Shown: piece after piece, positions 31,208 through 40,983 of the stretch | Position numbering within the stretch: position 1 is the first letter of the stretch | Layout: every line of letters begins with the position of its first letter | Assembly (NCBI RefSeq): GCF_032229285.1 | Contig: NZ_CP135084.1 | Location: 2,418,001 to 2,482,000, forward strand | Origin: Rheinheimera sp. MMS21-TC3 | GTDB lineage: Bacteria > Pseudomonadota > Gammaproteobacteria > Enterobacterales > Alteromonadaceae | Length of the DNA: 64,000 nt | Reading direction: 5' to 3' | Position numbers and translations under genes: made by a program | Notes under the pieces: model-generated | Seen by the model: only the letters and a program-made list of their open reading frames with translations | Databases searched by the model: none | Told to the model about the DNA's origin: nothing

Positions 31208-32480
31208 GTATCGTCCTTAGTTGCTGCTCGCTGCTTGAAAATAATAGCGCATTGCAAAGTGCCCAAGGCAACCACAATAAACCTGAGGTTATAACATGGC
31301 CTGCCATAGCAGAAACAGCCAATAATACTAGATTAAGCAATAACATAACACGGCCTGACCTTAAGCCAAGGTGTTTAATGCTATTACAAATAAATAGGCC
31401 AAAAGTGGCAATATAAACAACGCCCCCAACCACACCATAAAAGATAAATAAATCAAACCAGTCTAGTTCAGCAAAGTACTTTTTAAGCTGTAAGGCACTA
31501 CCGCCTTGCCCTACCCCAAGTAGAGTTTGCCAGCTAGCATAGTGCTGCTGCACACTGGCCCATATTTGGCTGGCATAAAGATCACGCGACGATAAAATAA
31601 TACCGCTAATGCCACGCTGTTGATAAACAAACTCCAACTTATGGTAAATACCTAATGCTTGTAACAGGGCTGGCAGATTAAGACTTGCTAACAATAACAG
31701 CACAATAAATACGGCCGCTATGGCAACTAACCTTAGCTGATGCTGACGCCAAAACTGAGCAGGCATAAACAATAAAGGAATAGTTAACATTAAAATTAAA
31801 CAGCCAAATAGCCCGGTTTTAGTTAATAACAACAAAGCTATTACCAAGGCCAATAGGCTAACAAGGCAGTAACGCCAGCGCGATAATGGCCAAGTAAGGC
31901 TTAATAAAGCTGCCGTTAATACCAATAACAATGCCGACAATTCATTAGTGGAATAAAAGAAACCTTTTACGCCTAAAAACGCTTGCTGCACATTCTCCAT
32001 CGGCCGATAAGCACTATAACCCCAGCCACTTAAACCCAATAACATATTCAGTAATAAAACGACTGAACTTACAGCTAGGGTAAAGTAGAACAGCCGTTGA
32101 GCTGAAGCAGGCTGCCGTTGCTGTAAAGTGAAAAAGTAATAAAAGCCTAACAAGGGGCTGAGTATTTTTACCACTAATTGAACGTCTGCCAAAATCCATT
32201 GGCTGCTTTGTTGCCAACTACTTAAAGCTGGCCCTAATAGCAGTAAAAGTGCAGTAGCAATATAAATTAACACGGCTTTAAACTGGCTTTGACTAAGCGC
32301 CAGCAACATTAAACTTAACAGCAAACCTTTATAAACCAAAGCCAAGCCATAAGCTGAGCCTTGGCTTTGCAATAAAGCGCCATTTAAACAATCAACCAAT
32401 AAAAACCAAGGGATCAAACCGCATAACAGCCGATCGGCTTGGCTTAATAACCAAGGCTGCGTTTTTGCTGGGGCTATCAC
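31191..32480 (-). CDS. O-antigen polymerase/ligase-like membrane protein
   Basis: 429 residues with about 11-12 hydrophobic spans and a large outside loop (about 290-350) that contains QQRGISGIILSSRDLYASQIW and LLGVGQGGSALQLKKYF. This loop layout is typical of Wzy polymerases and WaaL-type ligases (Wzy_C). Sequence does not settle which. Start and stop overlap both neighbours by 4-17 bp (GT2 upstream, DUF218 downstream). A role as the repeat-unit polymerase of this cluster is inferred, because a Wzx flippase lies in the divergent operon. Confidence 0.75.
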   Translation of the reverse strand: MIAPAKTQPWLLSQADRLLCGLIPWFLLVDCLNGALLQSQGSAYGLALVYKGLLLSLMLLALSQSQFKAVLIYIATALLLLLGPALSSWQQSSQWILADVQLVVKILSPLLGFYYFFTLQQRQPASAQRLFYFTLAVSSVVLLLNMLLGLSGWGYSAYRPMENVQQAFLGVKGFFYSTNELSALLLVLTAALLSLTWPLSRWRYCLVSLLALVIALLLLTKTGLFGCLILMLTIPLLFMPAQFWRQHQLRLVAIAAVFIVLLLLASLNLPALLQALGIYHKLEFVYQQRGISGIILSSRDLYASQIWASVQQHYASWQTLLGVGQGGSALQLKKYFAELDWFDLFIFYGVVGGVVYIATFGLFICNSIKHLGLRSGRVMLLLNLVLLAVSAMAGHVITSGLLWLPWALCNALLFSSSEQQLRTIRERHS

Positions 32481-33379
32481 TTTTTAAACAGCCCCATAAC
32501 ACCCTTACTAAACAACTGCATTCGCCATTTACTTAAAATACCTAATTTATGCTTTAAATAATAACGCCACTTTAAGCCGACTAAACCGTAACGAGCACTA
32601 CTAAAAAAACCAAATAAACTAAGCGGCTGATGTTGCATGGTTTGGCGGTAATACATTTGATTTTGTAAGTTACGCTCAGACATTAAGCTGCGATGCTTAG
32701 CCACAAATTGCTTGTGGGCATCTAAGCGTTTGGGTGAGTCTGTAATACGGCCCAGTTCATGGCCTACATTCACCTTATAACTTGGCTCGGCAATACGTAA
32801 AGCGGGGCCATAGTCACGCACTACCCGCACCCACATATCGTAATCTTGAAACGCGGCTAAATTTATATCAAAGCCGCCCAAGGCTAGCATGCGCTCGCGC
32901 TTTACTAGGGCTTGATTAGACAGCACATGTAAGTCTAGCAACTCAGGCAAGGCTACCACTTTGCGTTCGGTATGTAGCCGCTTTTGCAAAGAGCCATAAT
33001 CCCAAATATAGCCAGAGCAAACACAGCTATATTTGTCATCATAAGCGTCATATAAGCTTTGCAGCCTATTGGCTAAAAACTCATCATCGTCATCAATACC
33101 GGTAACCCACTCGCCTTTAGCCTCGGTTATGGCTCTATTGCGGGCAGCGCAAGCACCTTGGCCTTTGTCTTGGCGAAATAAACGTACTCGGCCATCATGC
33201 TTATAGCGCTGGTTTAAAATATGCCAAGTATCATCAGGCGAGGCATCGTCTACTACCAATAACTCAAAATTAGGGTAAGTTTGCCCTAAAACAGATTCAA
33301 TAGCGCGGATCGCCATATCAACCCGATTATAAGTAGGCATATAAACACTGATCAGGGGTAAAGCAGCTGCATTAACCAT
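32477..33379 (-). CDS. Family 2 glycosyltransferase
   Basis: 300 residues, GT-A fold: PLISVYMPTYNRVDMAIRAIESVLGQTYPNFELLVVDDASPDDT at the N-terminus with the nucleotide-binding Asp pair, GACAARNRAI and the DxD-equivalent GIDDDDEF. The acceptor region follows (FDINLAAFQDYDMWVRVV). It transfers a sugar from an activated donor to a growing lipid-linked chain at the cytoplasmic face. Donor and linkage cannot be read from sequence. Overlaps the polymerase-like gene by 4 bp. Confidence 0.9.
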   Translation of the reverse strand: MVNAAALPLISVYMPTYNRVDMAIRAIESVLGQTYPNFELLVVDDASPDDTWHILNQRYKHDGRVRLFRQDKGQGACAARNRAITEAKGEWVTGIDDDDEFLANRLQSLYDAYDDKYSCVCSGYIWDYGSLQKRLHTERKVVALPELLDLHVLSNQALVKRERMLALGGFDINLAAFQDYDMWVRVVRDYGPALRIAEPSYKVNVGHELGRITDSPKRLDAHKQFVAKHRSLMSERNLQNQMYYRQTMQHQPLSLFGFFSSARYGLVGLKWRYYLKHKLGILSKWRMQLFSKGVMGLFKK

Positions 33380-33408
33380 TCGTTATCACCCTTAATTACT
33401 AAATATCA

Positions 33409-34158
33409 CTAAATTTTACCGCGCCAATACCACCAAATATAACGCAACAAGCCCAACTGCCGGCCTATGCGACTAGGCTGCAACAGCAACCGATAAGCCC
33501 ATTCTAAATTTAGCTTGCACCACAAAGCCGGAGCCCGTTTTACATTGCCAGTAAAAACATCATAAGTGCCACCAACGCCCATATAAAAACAATCGGGGTG
33601 CGCCTTGGCTAGTCGTTGAATAAGCAACTCTTGTTTAGGTGAGCCCATAGCCACACTGACTATTTTAGCGCCGCTTTGTTTAATACTGGCGGTTAGAGCC
33701 GCTTCGTCTTTAAAATAACCATCAACCGCACCGACTAAATTCACCTGCTGTTGTTTTAGCTTAGTGGCAGTTTGCTGATTAACCTCGGGTTTAGCGCCAA
33801 CAATAAATACCGGCACCTGATATTGTGCAGCGCGTAGCATTAATTGCTGCCAAAACTCACAACCGGGAATACGTTGTACTTGTTTACCTAACCGTTTACG
33901 CATAACCTTCACCACCCCTATACCATCGGCATAGCGTAAATCGGCTTGGTTAATTACCGCCTCAATTTCTGGGTTCTGCATTGCGGTTAATATTTTTTCA
34001 GGATTAATAGCAATAGCTGAGCCGGCAAACACAGTAGCATCGGGCTTAATCACTAATTCCAGCATATGCTGCATATCGTTAAAAGCCGCTACCTGAACAG
34101 GGCCAATTTTAACTGTTTCTAGGTTAATTGCTTCGTTATTTATAACTGATTCACTCAT
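33409..34158 (-). CDS. WecG/TagA/CpsF family glycosyltransferase
   Basis: 249 residues from the ATG at 34158; a longer frame to 34314 is read-through of the GT4 gene. ADLRYADGIGVV, IPGCEFWQQLM, FIVGAKPEVNQQ and VAMGSPKQELLI are the family motifs. WecG transfers ManNAcA to lipid-linked GlcNAc, and TagA transfers ManNAc. Together with the WecA-like enzyme at 35346 this implies a GlcNAc-initiated chain whose second sugar is ManNAc or its acid. Start and GT4 stop overlap as ATGA. Confidence 0.88.
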   Translation of the reverse strand: MSESVINNEAINLETVKIGPVQVAAFNDMQHMLELVIKPDATVFAGSAIAINPEKILTAMQNPEIEAVINQADLRYADGIGVVKVMRKRLGKQVQRIPGCEFWQQLMLRAAQYQVPVFIVGAKPEVNQQTATKLKQQQVNLVGAVDGYFKDEAALTASIKQSGAKIVSVAMGSPKQELLIQRLAKAHPDCFYMGVGGTYDVFTGNVKRAPALWCKLNLEWAYRLLLQPSRIGRQLGLLRYIWWYWRGKI

Positions 34159-35210
34159 AAAACAACTCGTTGATAAACTGTCTCTAATTGCTCTGCGATA
34201 TTTTTTAATAAATAGGGCTCTGCACTCATGCGGGCTTGTTGTTGCAGCCGTTGATACTGCTCGGGTGGCAGCTGCCATAAGCGTTGAATAATGGCAGTGG
34301 CATTGGTTAGCCATTGTTGCTCAGAATCAGTAGCGCTAAGTAATACCCCATTGACGCCATTTTGCACTTGCTCTTGAGCGCCATCAGTAAAGCTGGCAAT
34401 CACAGGCGTATAGCAGCACATGGCCTCGGTCATCACTAAACCAAAGGCTTCGTTACGGGATAAATTTATTAAATAACGCGACTGCTGATAAAGCTGCTTT
34501 AAGGCGCTGCTATTTTTTGGCCCTACAACTAAGACATTGGAAAACTCAGTCGCCGCTGTTTGCAACCGACTTAACCAAGGGCCACTGCCAGCAATAACTA
34601 CATGCTTGTCGGTTAAGTAAGGCAGCATAGCCAGCAGCCTATCCATACCTTTGTTTTCATCTAAACTACCGACATAAAGTAAATCTATGGTTTTATCTTG
34701 CCAGGCCACTTGCTCAGCTTGGCGATAAGACTCATTAATACCCGCCGCTAACACTTTGCTATTGGCTTTTGGTAAAGAAAAATGCTGCTCTAACGCCGAG
34801 CTGGCAAAGATCCACTGATCAACTTGCTTAGCACACCAGCGATATAATTTACTGGGCGGTTGATACTTATAAATATCACTGCCATGACAAGTAACGACTA
34901 TTTTTAAATTTTTATTGCGACAAAATTTATAGACTAAAGCCAGCCAAATAGTCGGATAAAAAAAGTGGATATGTGCTATATCATAGCGCTGACGGCTAAT
35001 AACAAAGCGCCAGATAAAACTAAGTAAAAAAACCGGATATTTCAAAAGCTTGTTCAGCAAAGAGTCACTGTGCCAGCGCATATAATGATACGCAGGATTA
35101 AGTTTAGCTAAGGCCCAAACTTGGTTATGCACAAATTTACCTTGAAATGGCGCCGATGGTTTTGGCCCCATGTTACTAATAATAAGAATTTTACACTGAG
35201 ATAGTTGCAC
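34155..35210 (-). CDS. Family 4 (GT1-type) glycosyltransferase
   Basis: 351 residues, GT-B fold. PSAPFQGKFVHNQVWAL at the start, VVTCHGSDIY in the acceptor domain, LLYVGSLDENKGMDRLL and VIAGSGPWLSRLQ at the nucleotide domain, and RNEAFGLVMTEAMCCYTPVIAS as the donor-binding EX7E motif (EAFGLVMTE). It is first gene of the minus-strand polysaccharide operon and translationally coupled (ATGA) to the WecG-like gene. The substrate is unknown. Confidence 0.9.
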   Translation of the reverse strand: MQLSQCKILIISNMGPKPSAPFQGKFVHNQVWALAKLNPAYHYMRWHSDSLLNKLLKYPVFLLSFIWRFVISRQRYDIAHIHFFYPTIWLALVYKFCRNKNLKIVVTCHGSDIYKYQPPSKLYRWCAKQVDQWIFASSALEQHFSLPKANSKVLAAGINESYRQAEQVAWQDKTIDLLYVGSLDENKGMDRLLAMLPYLTDKHVVIAGSGPWLSRLQTAATEFSNVLVVGPKNSSALKQLYQQSRYLINLSRNEAFGLVMTEAMCCYTPVIASFTDGAQEQVQNGVNGVLLSATDSEQQWLTNATAIIQRLWQLPPEQYQRLQQQARMSAEPYLLKNIAEQLETVYQRVVL

Positions 35211-35345
35211 GTTACTTATTCGTCCTAACGGCCAATTGAGCCAGTTAAATTAAACAACCTTGTGCACAGTAAACCCGATTTTAGCTGACGCTGTGCTGAA
35301 TAGCACTAACAGCATAGTCATAAAAATAGATATACGAGTAACTAA

Positions 35346-36410
35346 ATGGCTGAAAATACATTACTTTACATAACTGCCTTGGTTTGCTCGACATTAGCGA
35401 TAGGCTTGCTTTATCCATTGTCGATCCGCTTTGGCTTAGTTGATATTCCGCGCGGTCGCAAACAGCACCAAGGGGCTATTCCCTTAATTGGCGGTATTGC
35501 TACTTATATTGGTATCGCCATTAGTTTAAGTTTATTTGCAGATACCGCCTTACAGCCATTTTATTACTTAGCCTGTACCGGCTGCATAGTACTATTAGGT
35601 GTTTTTGATGATTATCTAGATTTAAGTGTAAAACTACGCTTAGCCGTGCAAACTCTGCTGGGTTTAGCCATGACATGGAGTTTAGGTTTGCACTTAAGTA
35701 GCTTAGGTAACTTATTTGGTTTAGGTAGCATAGAACTGGGTATTTTCGGCTTACCTATTACCTTAATTGCCGTTATTGCCGCTATTAACGCCTTTAATAT
35801 GACCGATGGCATAGACGGCCTAGCGGGCATGCTTAGCTTGGTTAGCTTTAGCACTATCGCTATTTTTATGTGGTTATGGGGCCAGCAAGACTATGCCGCT
35901 TTTGTCTTAGTCATAATTTGCGCTATGGTGCCTTATTTAGCCTGTAACTTAGGGCTTATCGGTAATAAAAAGATATTTTTAGGCGATGCCGGCAGTATGT
36001 TAATTGGCTTAAGCGTTATTTGGTTACTGATTATTGGCACCCAAAGTGAAACCGCCAGTTTTAGACCTGTTACCGCCTTGTGGATTATTGCTATTCCGTT
36101 AATGGATATGATTGCCATTATGGTTAGGCGTATTCGCAAAGGCCAGTCCCCCTTTAAAGCTGATCGCGAGCATTTACACCATATTTCCTTACGTTTGGGC
36201 TTAAACTCTCGCGAGTCGTTATTATTAATAACGTCTTTAGCTTGCGTCTTTTCTTGTATTGGTATTATTGCCGAATACTTACTGGTACCCGACTTTATTA
36301 TGCTGCTGTTATTTAGCTTGGCATTTGCCGGTTATTTATATTTATTGCAAAACACTTGGCGCCTAGTGTCGCATTTTCGCCAGCAAGCTTTACGTCATAA
36401 CAATAAGTAA
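35346..36410 (+). CDS. wecA: Undecaprenyl-phosphate GlcNAc-1-phosphate transferase-like (WecA/MraY family)
   Basis: 354 residues with about 10-11 spans. Loop motifs: IPRGRKQHQGAIPLIGG, GVFDDYLDLSVKLRL (DDD-like catalytic Asp pair), NAFNMTDGIDGLAG, FLGDAGSMLIG and ADREHLHHISLRLG (HxHH region of WecA). It starts polysaccharide assembly by moving a sugar-phosphate, most likely GlcNAc-1-P, to undecaprenyl phosphate. It heads a plus-strand operon with wzx and a pyruvyltransferase, divergent from the glycosyltransferase operon. Confidence 0.9.
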   Translation: MAENTLLYITALVCSTLAIGLLYPLSIRFGLVDIPRGRKQHQGAIPLIGGIATYIGIAISLSLFADTALQPFYYLACTGCIVLLGVFDDYLDLSVKLRLAVQTLLGLAMTWSLGLHLSSLGNLFGLGSIELGIFGLPITLIAVIAAINAFNMTDGIDGLAGMLSLVSFSTIAIFMWLWGQQDYAAFVLVIICAMVPYLACNLGLIGNKKIFLGDAGSMLIGLSVIWLLIIGTQSETASFRPVTALWIIAIPLMDMIAIMVRRIRKGQSPFKADREHLHHISLRLGLNSRESLLLITSLACVFSCIGIIAEYLLVPDFIMLLLFSLAFAGYLYLLQNTWRLVSHFRQQALRHNNK

Positions 36411-36453
36411 GGTTTAAACATTTTTAATCAAAGGGTTATAAGGAAGATCAAGA

Positions 36454-37764
36454 GTGAATTTTATAATCAAACTGCTACAAGCTAGAGCCACAGCCATGCT
36501 TGGCGATAAAATGTTTAAGTTAGCAGCAGGTGCGATTTTAACTATTTTTGTTGCCCGTATGCTAGGTGCTGCTGAGCTTGGTATTTTCTCTATTGTTATG
36601 GCTTGGAGCGCGTTTTTAGTACCTATTACTAGTTTAGGCTTAAACAATATCGTTGTTAGACAAATGGTAAAGCATGACAAGGGTAAAGATGCCATGACCA
36701 TGCTGTATAGCGCTATCAGTATGCGCTTACTACTCGGCTTTATTGGTGGTAGCCTTATTTTACTGGCCTTTTATTGGCTTTATCCCGACCTCTTTGTTGG
36801 CCATTTACGCATTGCCATCCCAGCGCTATTTTTGCTGCAAACCTTCTTTGGCTTTTTATTATTTGAATTTTATTTAAATTACCAAGGCACCTTTAGAACG
36901 GTCGCTTATATTAAAGCCGCTATAACCGCTGTGAGCTTTAGCATTAAATTAACCCTGTTATATCAAGGTTTTGGTATCGCAAGTTTAATTTTATTTACCG
37001 GTATCGAGTTTTTACTGGTTGGCGTGGCGCAATACATTGTTTATCGTTTAAAGCACAAACCTTATAACGAAACAGAAAACCGCTGGCCGGGCTATCATCC
37101 GCGCTGGTTTAACCTGGCTCAGGCTAAACAATTATTAAAGCGATCATCTTGGCTTTGGCTGTCGGGTATTGTCTCGGTAATTTACTTAAAAATAGATATC
37201 GTTATGCTTGGCTCTATGGCGGGTGCTGAACAAGCCGGTATTTATGCCGCTGCCAGCCGGTTATCTGAGCTATGGTATGTTTTCCCTGCTACCTTAGCCG
37301 CGCGTTATTATCCGGATATGATCCGCGCCCATCAACAAGGCTTAACCCCCTATTATTTAAAGCTGCGTCATTTCACTTTATTGTTTTTTGCCGCGGCGTT
37401 TTCTATCGCGCTAGTGATGACGCTTATTGCACCTTGGATCATTAGTTTATTGTTTGGTGCTAACTTCTTAGCTGCCGTAGAGGTATTACAAATTCATGTG
37501 TGGGCGGGTTGTTTTATCTTTGTTCGTTATTTAATTAGCCAGCATTTACTTATTACCGAGCAAGAGCCTTTATCTTTAGCTAGCCATGTTATTGGTGCTT
37601 TACTTAATGTTGGCCTAAATATTTGGCTGATCCCGACAATGGGGATAGTTGGTGCGGCTTGGGCTACACTTATCTCTTACTCTTTTGCCTCGTTCTTTTT
37701 TCTGTTTTTATTTAAAAGTACACGCCAACAAATGTGGCAATTAGTTACAGTGCGTAAAAATTAA
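36454..37764 (+). CDS. wzx: Wzx-type polysaccharide flippase
   Basis: 436 residues, GTG start with AAGGA upstream. Twelve to fourteen hydrophobic spans in the MATE/Wzx pattern, with KLAAGAILTIFVARMLGAAELGIFSIVMAW at the N-terminus and MLGSMAGAEQAGIYAAASRLSELWYVFPA in the middle. It flips undecaprenyl-linked repeat units to the periplasmic face. It is co-directional with the WecA-like gene (43 bp) and precedes the pyruvyltransferase. Confidence 0.9.
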   Translation: MNFIIKLLQARATAMLGDKMFKLAAGAILTIFVARMLGAAELGIFSIVMAWSAFLVPITSLGLNNIVVRQMVKHDKGKDAMTMLYSAISMRLLLGFIGGSLILLAFYWLYPDLFVGHLRIAIPALFLLQTFFGFLLFEFYLNYQGTFRTVAYIKAAITAVSFSIKLTLLYQGFGIASLILFTGIEFLLVGVAQYIVYRLKHKPYNETENRWPGYHPRWFNLAQAKQLLKRSSWLWLSGIVSVIYLKIDIVMLGSMAGAEQAGIYAAASRLSELWYVFPATLAARYYPDMIRAHQQGLTPYYLKLRHFTLLFFAAAFSIALVMTLIAPWIISLLFGANFLAAVEVLQIHVWAGCFIFVRYLISQHLLITEQEPLSLASHVIGALLNVGLNIWLIPTMGIVGAAWATLISYSFASFFFLFLFKSTRQQMWQLVTVRKN

Positions 37765-37806
37765 TAAATAACCTAAGTATTTAACGCGTTTTAATAAGGG
37801 CGGTAT

Positions 37807-38958
37807 ATGAGCAAACCATTTTTTGTTGAAATTAAAGGCGTCCAGTTTCGCAATAAAGGCGCCTATTTAATGTTACTTGCCTGCTTAGATGGCTTAAAAG
37901 CCGAGCCTAACGTGCAATTAGTGTTATCACCAGGGCCTAACCTACCCTACCCTGAACGGGCGCGTTTAGGGGCTTGGCAAAAGCTATCTTTTCGCCGTGG
38001 CGGCCTAGATTTAACCCCATGGATTGGCAAGCTACCCATGCAGGGTTTATTTCGCCGTTATGGCATGCTGTGTGAGCAACAAGTCGACTTAGTGCTAGAG
38101 GCCAGCGGCTTTGCTTATGGTGATCAATGGCCACTGCGCTTTTTACAAAACACCGCCAAAGAAGTAGTGCGTTTTGCTAAGGCTGGCAAACCCTTTATTT
38201 TTATGCCCCAAGCCTTTGGCCCTTTTGAATCAGAGCCTAGCAAAGCCGCCATGCGCGATATTATTCAGCATGCTGCTTTAATATTTGTTCGTGATCCTGT
38301 GTCATTGCAGCACTTACAAAGCTGTGTAGCAGACTTACCGCAATCAGTTGTGCTAACTCCCGACTTTACAATAGGCTTAACCGCTAAAGCGAATCATGAA
38401 GTGCCAACCATTGATGGCCCCTATGCTGCGCTTATTCCTAACAATAAAGTCGTGTCTAAATTTAACCATGCCGATGCCGAGCAACAACGAGCAGAATACA
38501 TTAATGCCTTTGCAGCAGCAGCCAATAAGCTAAACGAAAAAGGTTTCCAGGTTATGCTGGTGAATCATGAAGGCAAAGAAGATGCAGTGCTTTGCAATGA
38601 AATTGCCGCTAATGCCAAGTGTCAGATCGTCCAAATTGAAGATCCTTTAGCCGTAAAAGCCTTTATTGGTAAAGCCGAACTGGCCATTAGCTCACGCTTT
38701 CACGGCGCTATTAATGCTTTAAGCCAAGGGGTGCCCTGCATTGCCACTAGCTGGAGTCATAAATACCACGCCATGATGAATGATTTTGCCATGGCCGAAT
38801 ACTGCGTAGAGCAACTAACAGAGCAAAGCCTATTAGCCAGCTTACAGCAATTACTCGAGCATAAAACCGAGTTAAGCTTAACCTTAAAGCAAAAAGCCAC
38901 TGAGCTTAAACAAAAAAATGCCGCTATGTGGCAGCGGCTGTATCAAGTGATTAAATAA
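37807..38958 (+). CDS. Polysaccharide pyruvyltransferase family protein
   Basis: 383 residues. IKGVQFRNKGAYLMLLACLDGL at the start and SSRFHGAINALSQGVPCIATSWSHKY near the C-terminus are the PF04230 motifs (WcaK, CsaB, AmsJ). It transfers pyruvate ketals from PEP to a sugar, giving an acidic polysaccharide. It is last gene of the plus-strand export operon. Family good; acceptor unknown. Confidence 0.88.
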   Translation: MSKPFFVEIKGVQFRNKGAYLMLLACLDGLKAEPNVQLVLSPGPNLPYPERARLGAWQKLSFRRGGLDLTPWIGKLPMQGLFRRYGMLCEQQVDLVLEASGFAYGDQWPLRFLQNTAKEVVRFAKAGKPFIFMPQAFGPFESEPSKAAMRDIIQHAALIFVRDPVSLQHLQSCVADLPQSVVLTPDFTIGLTAKANHEVPTIDGPYAALIPNNKVVSKFNHADAEQQRAEYINAFAAAANKLNEKGFQVMLVNHEGKEDAVLCNEIAANAKCQIVQIEDPLAVKAFIGKAELAISSRFHGAINALSQGVPCIATSWSHKYHAMMNDFAMAEYCVEQLTEQSLLASLQQLLEHKTELSLTLKQKATELKQKNAAMWQRLYQVIK

Positions 38959-38963
38959 AACTA

Positions 38964-39284
38964 TTAGCCCCGCCACTGAGCGTGGCATAAGGCATCGTGC
39001 TTTTCGCGGCTTAATAAAATGCGGGCTAATACTATATCTGCCTGACCATCTTCGCCGCTTAAGCCGATTTGCGCTTCTAATTGCAGCTCTGGTTCTAGAT
39101 CTTGCATCATAATTTCTACCCAATCCTCTGCCGGTGGCACTAGATCGACAAAGCCGCGACTATCCGCATGTTGTTGGTACATTGAGTAATCTAACGCAGA
39201 AAGGTTTTCAGCGGCCAGCTCTTCAAAAATGTCAAAAGCATGATCGCATAATTCATCTAAGGTCCAGAGTTCTAGATCTTGCAT
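38964..39284 (-). CDS. Conserved acidic hypothetical protein
   Basis: 106 residues, strongly acidic, no Cys apart from two in DELCDHAF and ALCHAQW, no membrane segment. The N-terminal half is predicted helical (TLDELCDHAFDIFEELAAENLSALDY), the rest mixed. I do not recognise the family. It is convergent with the pyruvyltransferase (5-bp gap) and divergent from rlmA, so it is an independent unit with its promoter in 39285-39400. Confidence 0.65.
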   Translation of the reverse strand: MQDLELWTLDELCDHAFDIFEELAAENLSALDYSMYQQHADSRGFVDLVPPAEDWVEIMMQDLEPELQLEAQIGLSGEDGQADIVLARILLSREKHDALCHAQWRG

Positions 39285-39400
39285 TACGGCTCCACTAGCG
39301 CAATAAAATAGCTTAAAAGAGGCCAGAGTATAGCAAGGCTTTGCTTAAAACACTGCGCTACTGCTACACTTAAGCCGAATTTTTTTACTTAGATTGTATT

Positions 39401-40207
39401 ATGTATCAATGTCCGCTGTGCCAAAACCCACTTGTTATAGATAATAAGCTTTATCGCTGTGGGCAAAATCATTGTTTTGATATTGCCAAAGAAGGTTACG
39501 TTAACTTATTACCGGTGCAACAGAAAAACTCTAAGGCGCCGGGTGATAATAAAGAAATGATGCAAGCTAGGCGTGAGTTTTTACAAGCAGGCTGGTATCA
39601 ACCTTTAGCCGATGCAGTGTGCAAGTTGCTGCAACCGCTTGCTTGCCAAAAGCTATTAGATTTAGGCTGTGGCGAAGGCTATTACAGCAGTAAAATACAA
39701 CAAGCGTTGCCAGAATGTGCTGTTTATGGGCTAGATATTGCCAAAAATGCCATTAAAATTGCCGCTAAAGCCAATAAAAAAATCCAGTTTTGTGTCGCTA
39801 GTGCTTACCACCTTCCTTATAGCGACCAAGCTTTTGATACTGTAGTACGTATTTATGCCCCTTCCACTGCAGCTGAGTTAGCCCGAGTTATGACACCTAG
39901 TGGCCATTTATTAACAGTAACACCAGGGCCAGAGCATTTATTTGAAATTAAACAGGCTGTGTATCAGCAACCTAGATTGCATGATGATGCTATTATCACT
40001 ATAGACGGTTTTAACCATCAACAGCGCCAGCGGCTTAGTTTTAAATTACACTTTAACCAAGCTGCAGATGTATTAGCCTTAATTCAAATGGTGCCCTTAG
40101 CTTGGAAGTTTACTGCCGAGCAAAAACAACATTTTGCAGAGCAAACCAAAACCATTAGTATCGACTTTTTGTTAGATTTGTATCAAAAAAGGGTCAGAGT
40201 CAATTAA
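39401..40207 (+). CDS. rlmA: 23S rRNA (guanine-N1)-methyltransferase RlmA
   Basis: 268 residues. A Cys4-type zinc finger, CPLCQ and YRCGQNHCFD, leads into AKEGYVNLLPVQQKN, which is diagnostic of RlmA. The SAM domain has LLDLGCGEGYYS and YGLDIAKNAIKIAAK. It methylates G745 (E. coli numbering) of 23S rRNA. Gram-positive homologues give macrolide or tylosin tolerance, but the Gram-negative enzyme is housekeeping. Stands alone between two minus-strand genes. Confidence 0.93.
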   Translation: MYQCPLCQNPLVIDNKLYRCGQNHCFDIAKEGYVNLLPVQQKNSKAPGDNKEMMQARREFLQAGWYQPLADAVCKLLQPLACQKLLDLGCGEGYYSSKIQQALPECAVYGLDIAKNAIKIAAKANKKIQFCVASAYHLPYSDQAFDTVVRIYAPSTAAELARVMTPSGHLLTVTPGPEHLFEIKQAVYQQPRLHDDAIITIDGFNHQQRQRLSFKLHFNQAADVLALIQMVPLAWKFTAEQKQHFAEQTKTISIDFLLDLYQKRVRVN

Positions 40208-40211
40208 TACC

Positions 40212-40850
40212 TTATCCCCAAAATAGGCGCCATAACCAGCCACGTTTTAAATCATTTTCGCATTTATTTAATTGGCTAGCGTAGGTTTTGGCTCGGCTGT
40301 CTACTTTTTTAGCGGTGTTTATAAGCCAAGCTTTTTTCTTGTAGCTGCCGCGTTGATAGCCGCCCCAGCCTTCGTGGTAGTTTAGGTATTGGTTGTAACC
40401 ATCCCATTTGGATACTTTGTTTATGCGGTGGCTTTTGCTGATATACCAGCCCATAAAGTCTATGGCATCACCAAAGTTATCTCGGCTTACCCAAAATCTG
40501 TTGGTTTCTTTTACGTAGTCGTCCCAAGTGACGGTTTTTGCTTGTGAGTAACCATAGGCCGAGCTAGCGCGACCATAAGGAATAAAGCCTAAAAACCAGC
40601 GCATGGGGGGCCTAGCATTATGTTTAAAGCTGCTTTCTTGATACATAATGCTCATGGCAATATGAATAGGTACGCCCCATTTATCACGCATTTTTACCGA
40701 GTCATCATACCAACTACGATGTTCTTTAAAGATCTCGCAAATATTAGCGCTATTTTGCGGTGGTGAAGTGCTACAACTTGCAACAAAAGCCACTGTTACC
40801 CCCAATAATATTATTCGAAGTAAACCAGCATAGTGTGAGCTATTTATCAT
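40212..40850 (-). CDS. Transglycosylase SLT-domain lipoprotein
   Basis: 212 residues with a lipoprotein signal whose lipobox is VASC (Cys at about 26). The SLT fold follows: HIAMSIMYQESSFKHNARPP with the catalytic Glu in YQESS, then ASSAYGYSQAKTVTWDDY and YLNYHEGWGGYQRG. Probably an outer-membrane-bound lytic transglycosylase cleaving peptidoglycan. Similar single-gene lipoproteins exist across Alteromonadales. It is convergent with rlmA (4-bp gap). Confidence 0.88.
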   Translation of the reverse strand: MINSSHYAGLLRIILLGVTVAFVASCSTSPPQNSANICEIFKEHRSWYDDSVKMRDKWGVPIHIAMSIMYQESSFKHNARPPMRWFLGFIPYGRASSAYGYSQAKTVTWDDYVKETNRFWVSRDNFGDAIDFMGWYISKSHRINKVSKWDGYNQYLNYHEGWGGYQRGSYKKKAWLINTAKKVDSRAKTYASQLNKCENDLKRGWLWRLFWG

Positions 40851-40948
40851 AATTGGCGATTTTTTTTTGAACTTTCTTCATTTAATGGATACTAACAAGG
40901 TGTAGCACAAGTACAAGCGTTAAGTTTTATACTCCCTGGATAAAGTTA

Positions 40949-40974
40949 GGGCTACCAATGGTAGCCCTTTTTTT
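40949..40974. terminator. Terminator-like hairpin downstream of gshA
   Basis: GGGCTACC-AAT-GGTAGCCC followed by seven T on the plus strand. gshA reads the other way, where seven A precede the stem, so its orientation fits readthrough from the left better. It may be bidirectional. Confidence 0.6.
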
Positions 40975-40983
40975 ATCTGTTAT

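Noticed and set aside
33409..34314. Long WecG frame starting at 34314
   Set aside because: The first 52 codons lie inside the upstream glycosyltransferase and lack homology; the ATGA overlap at 34158 gives the natural start.
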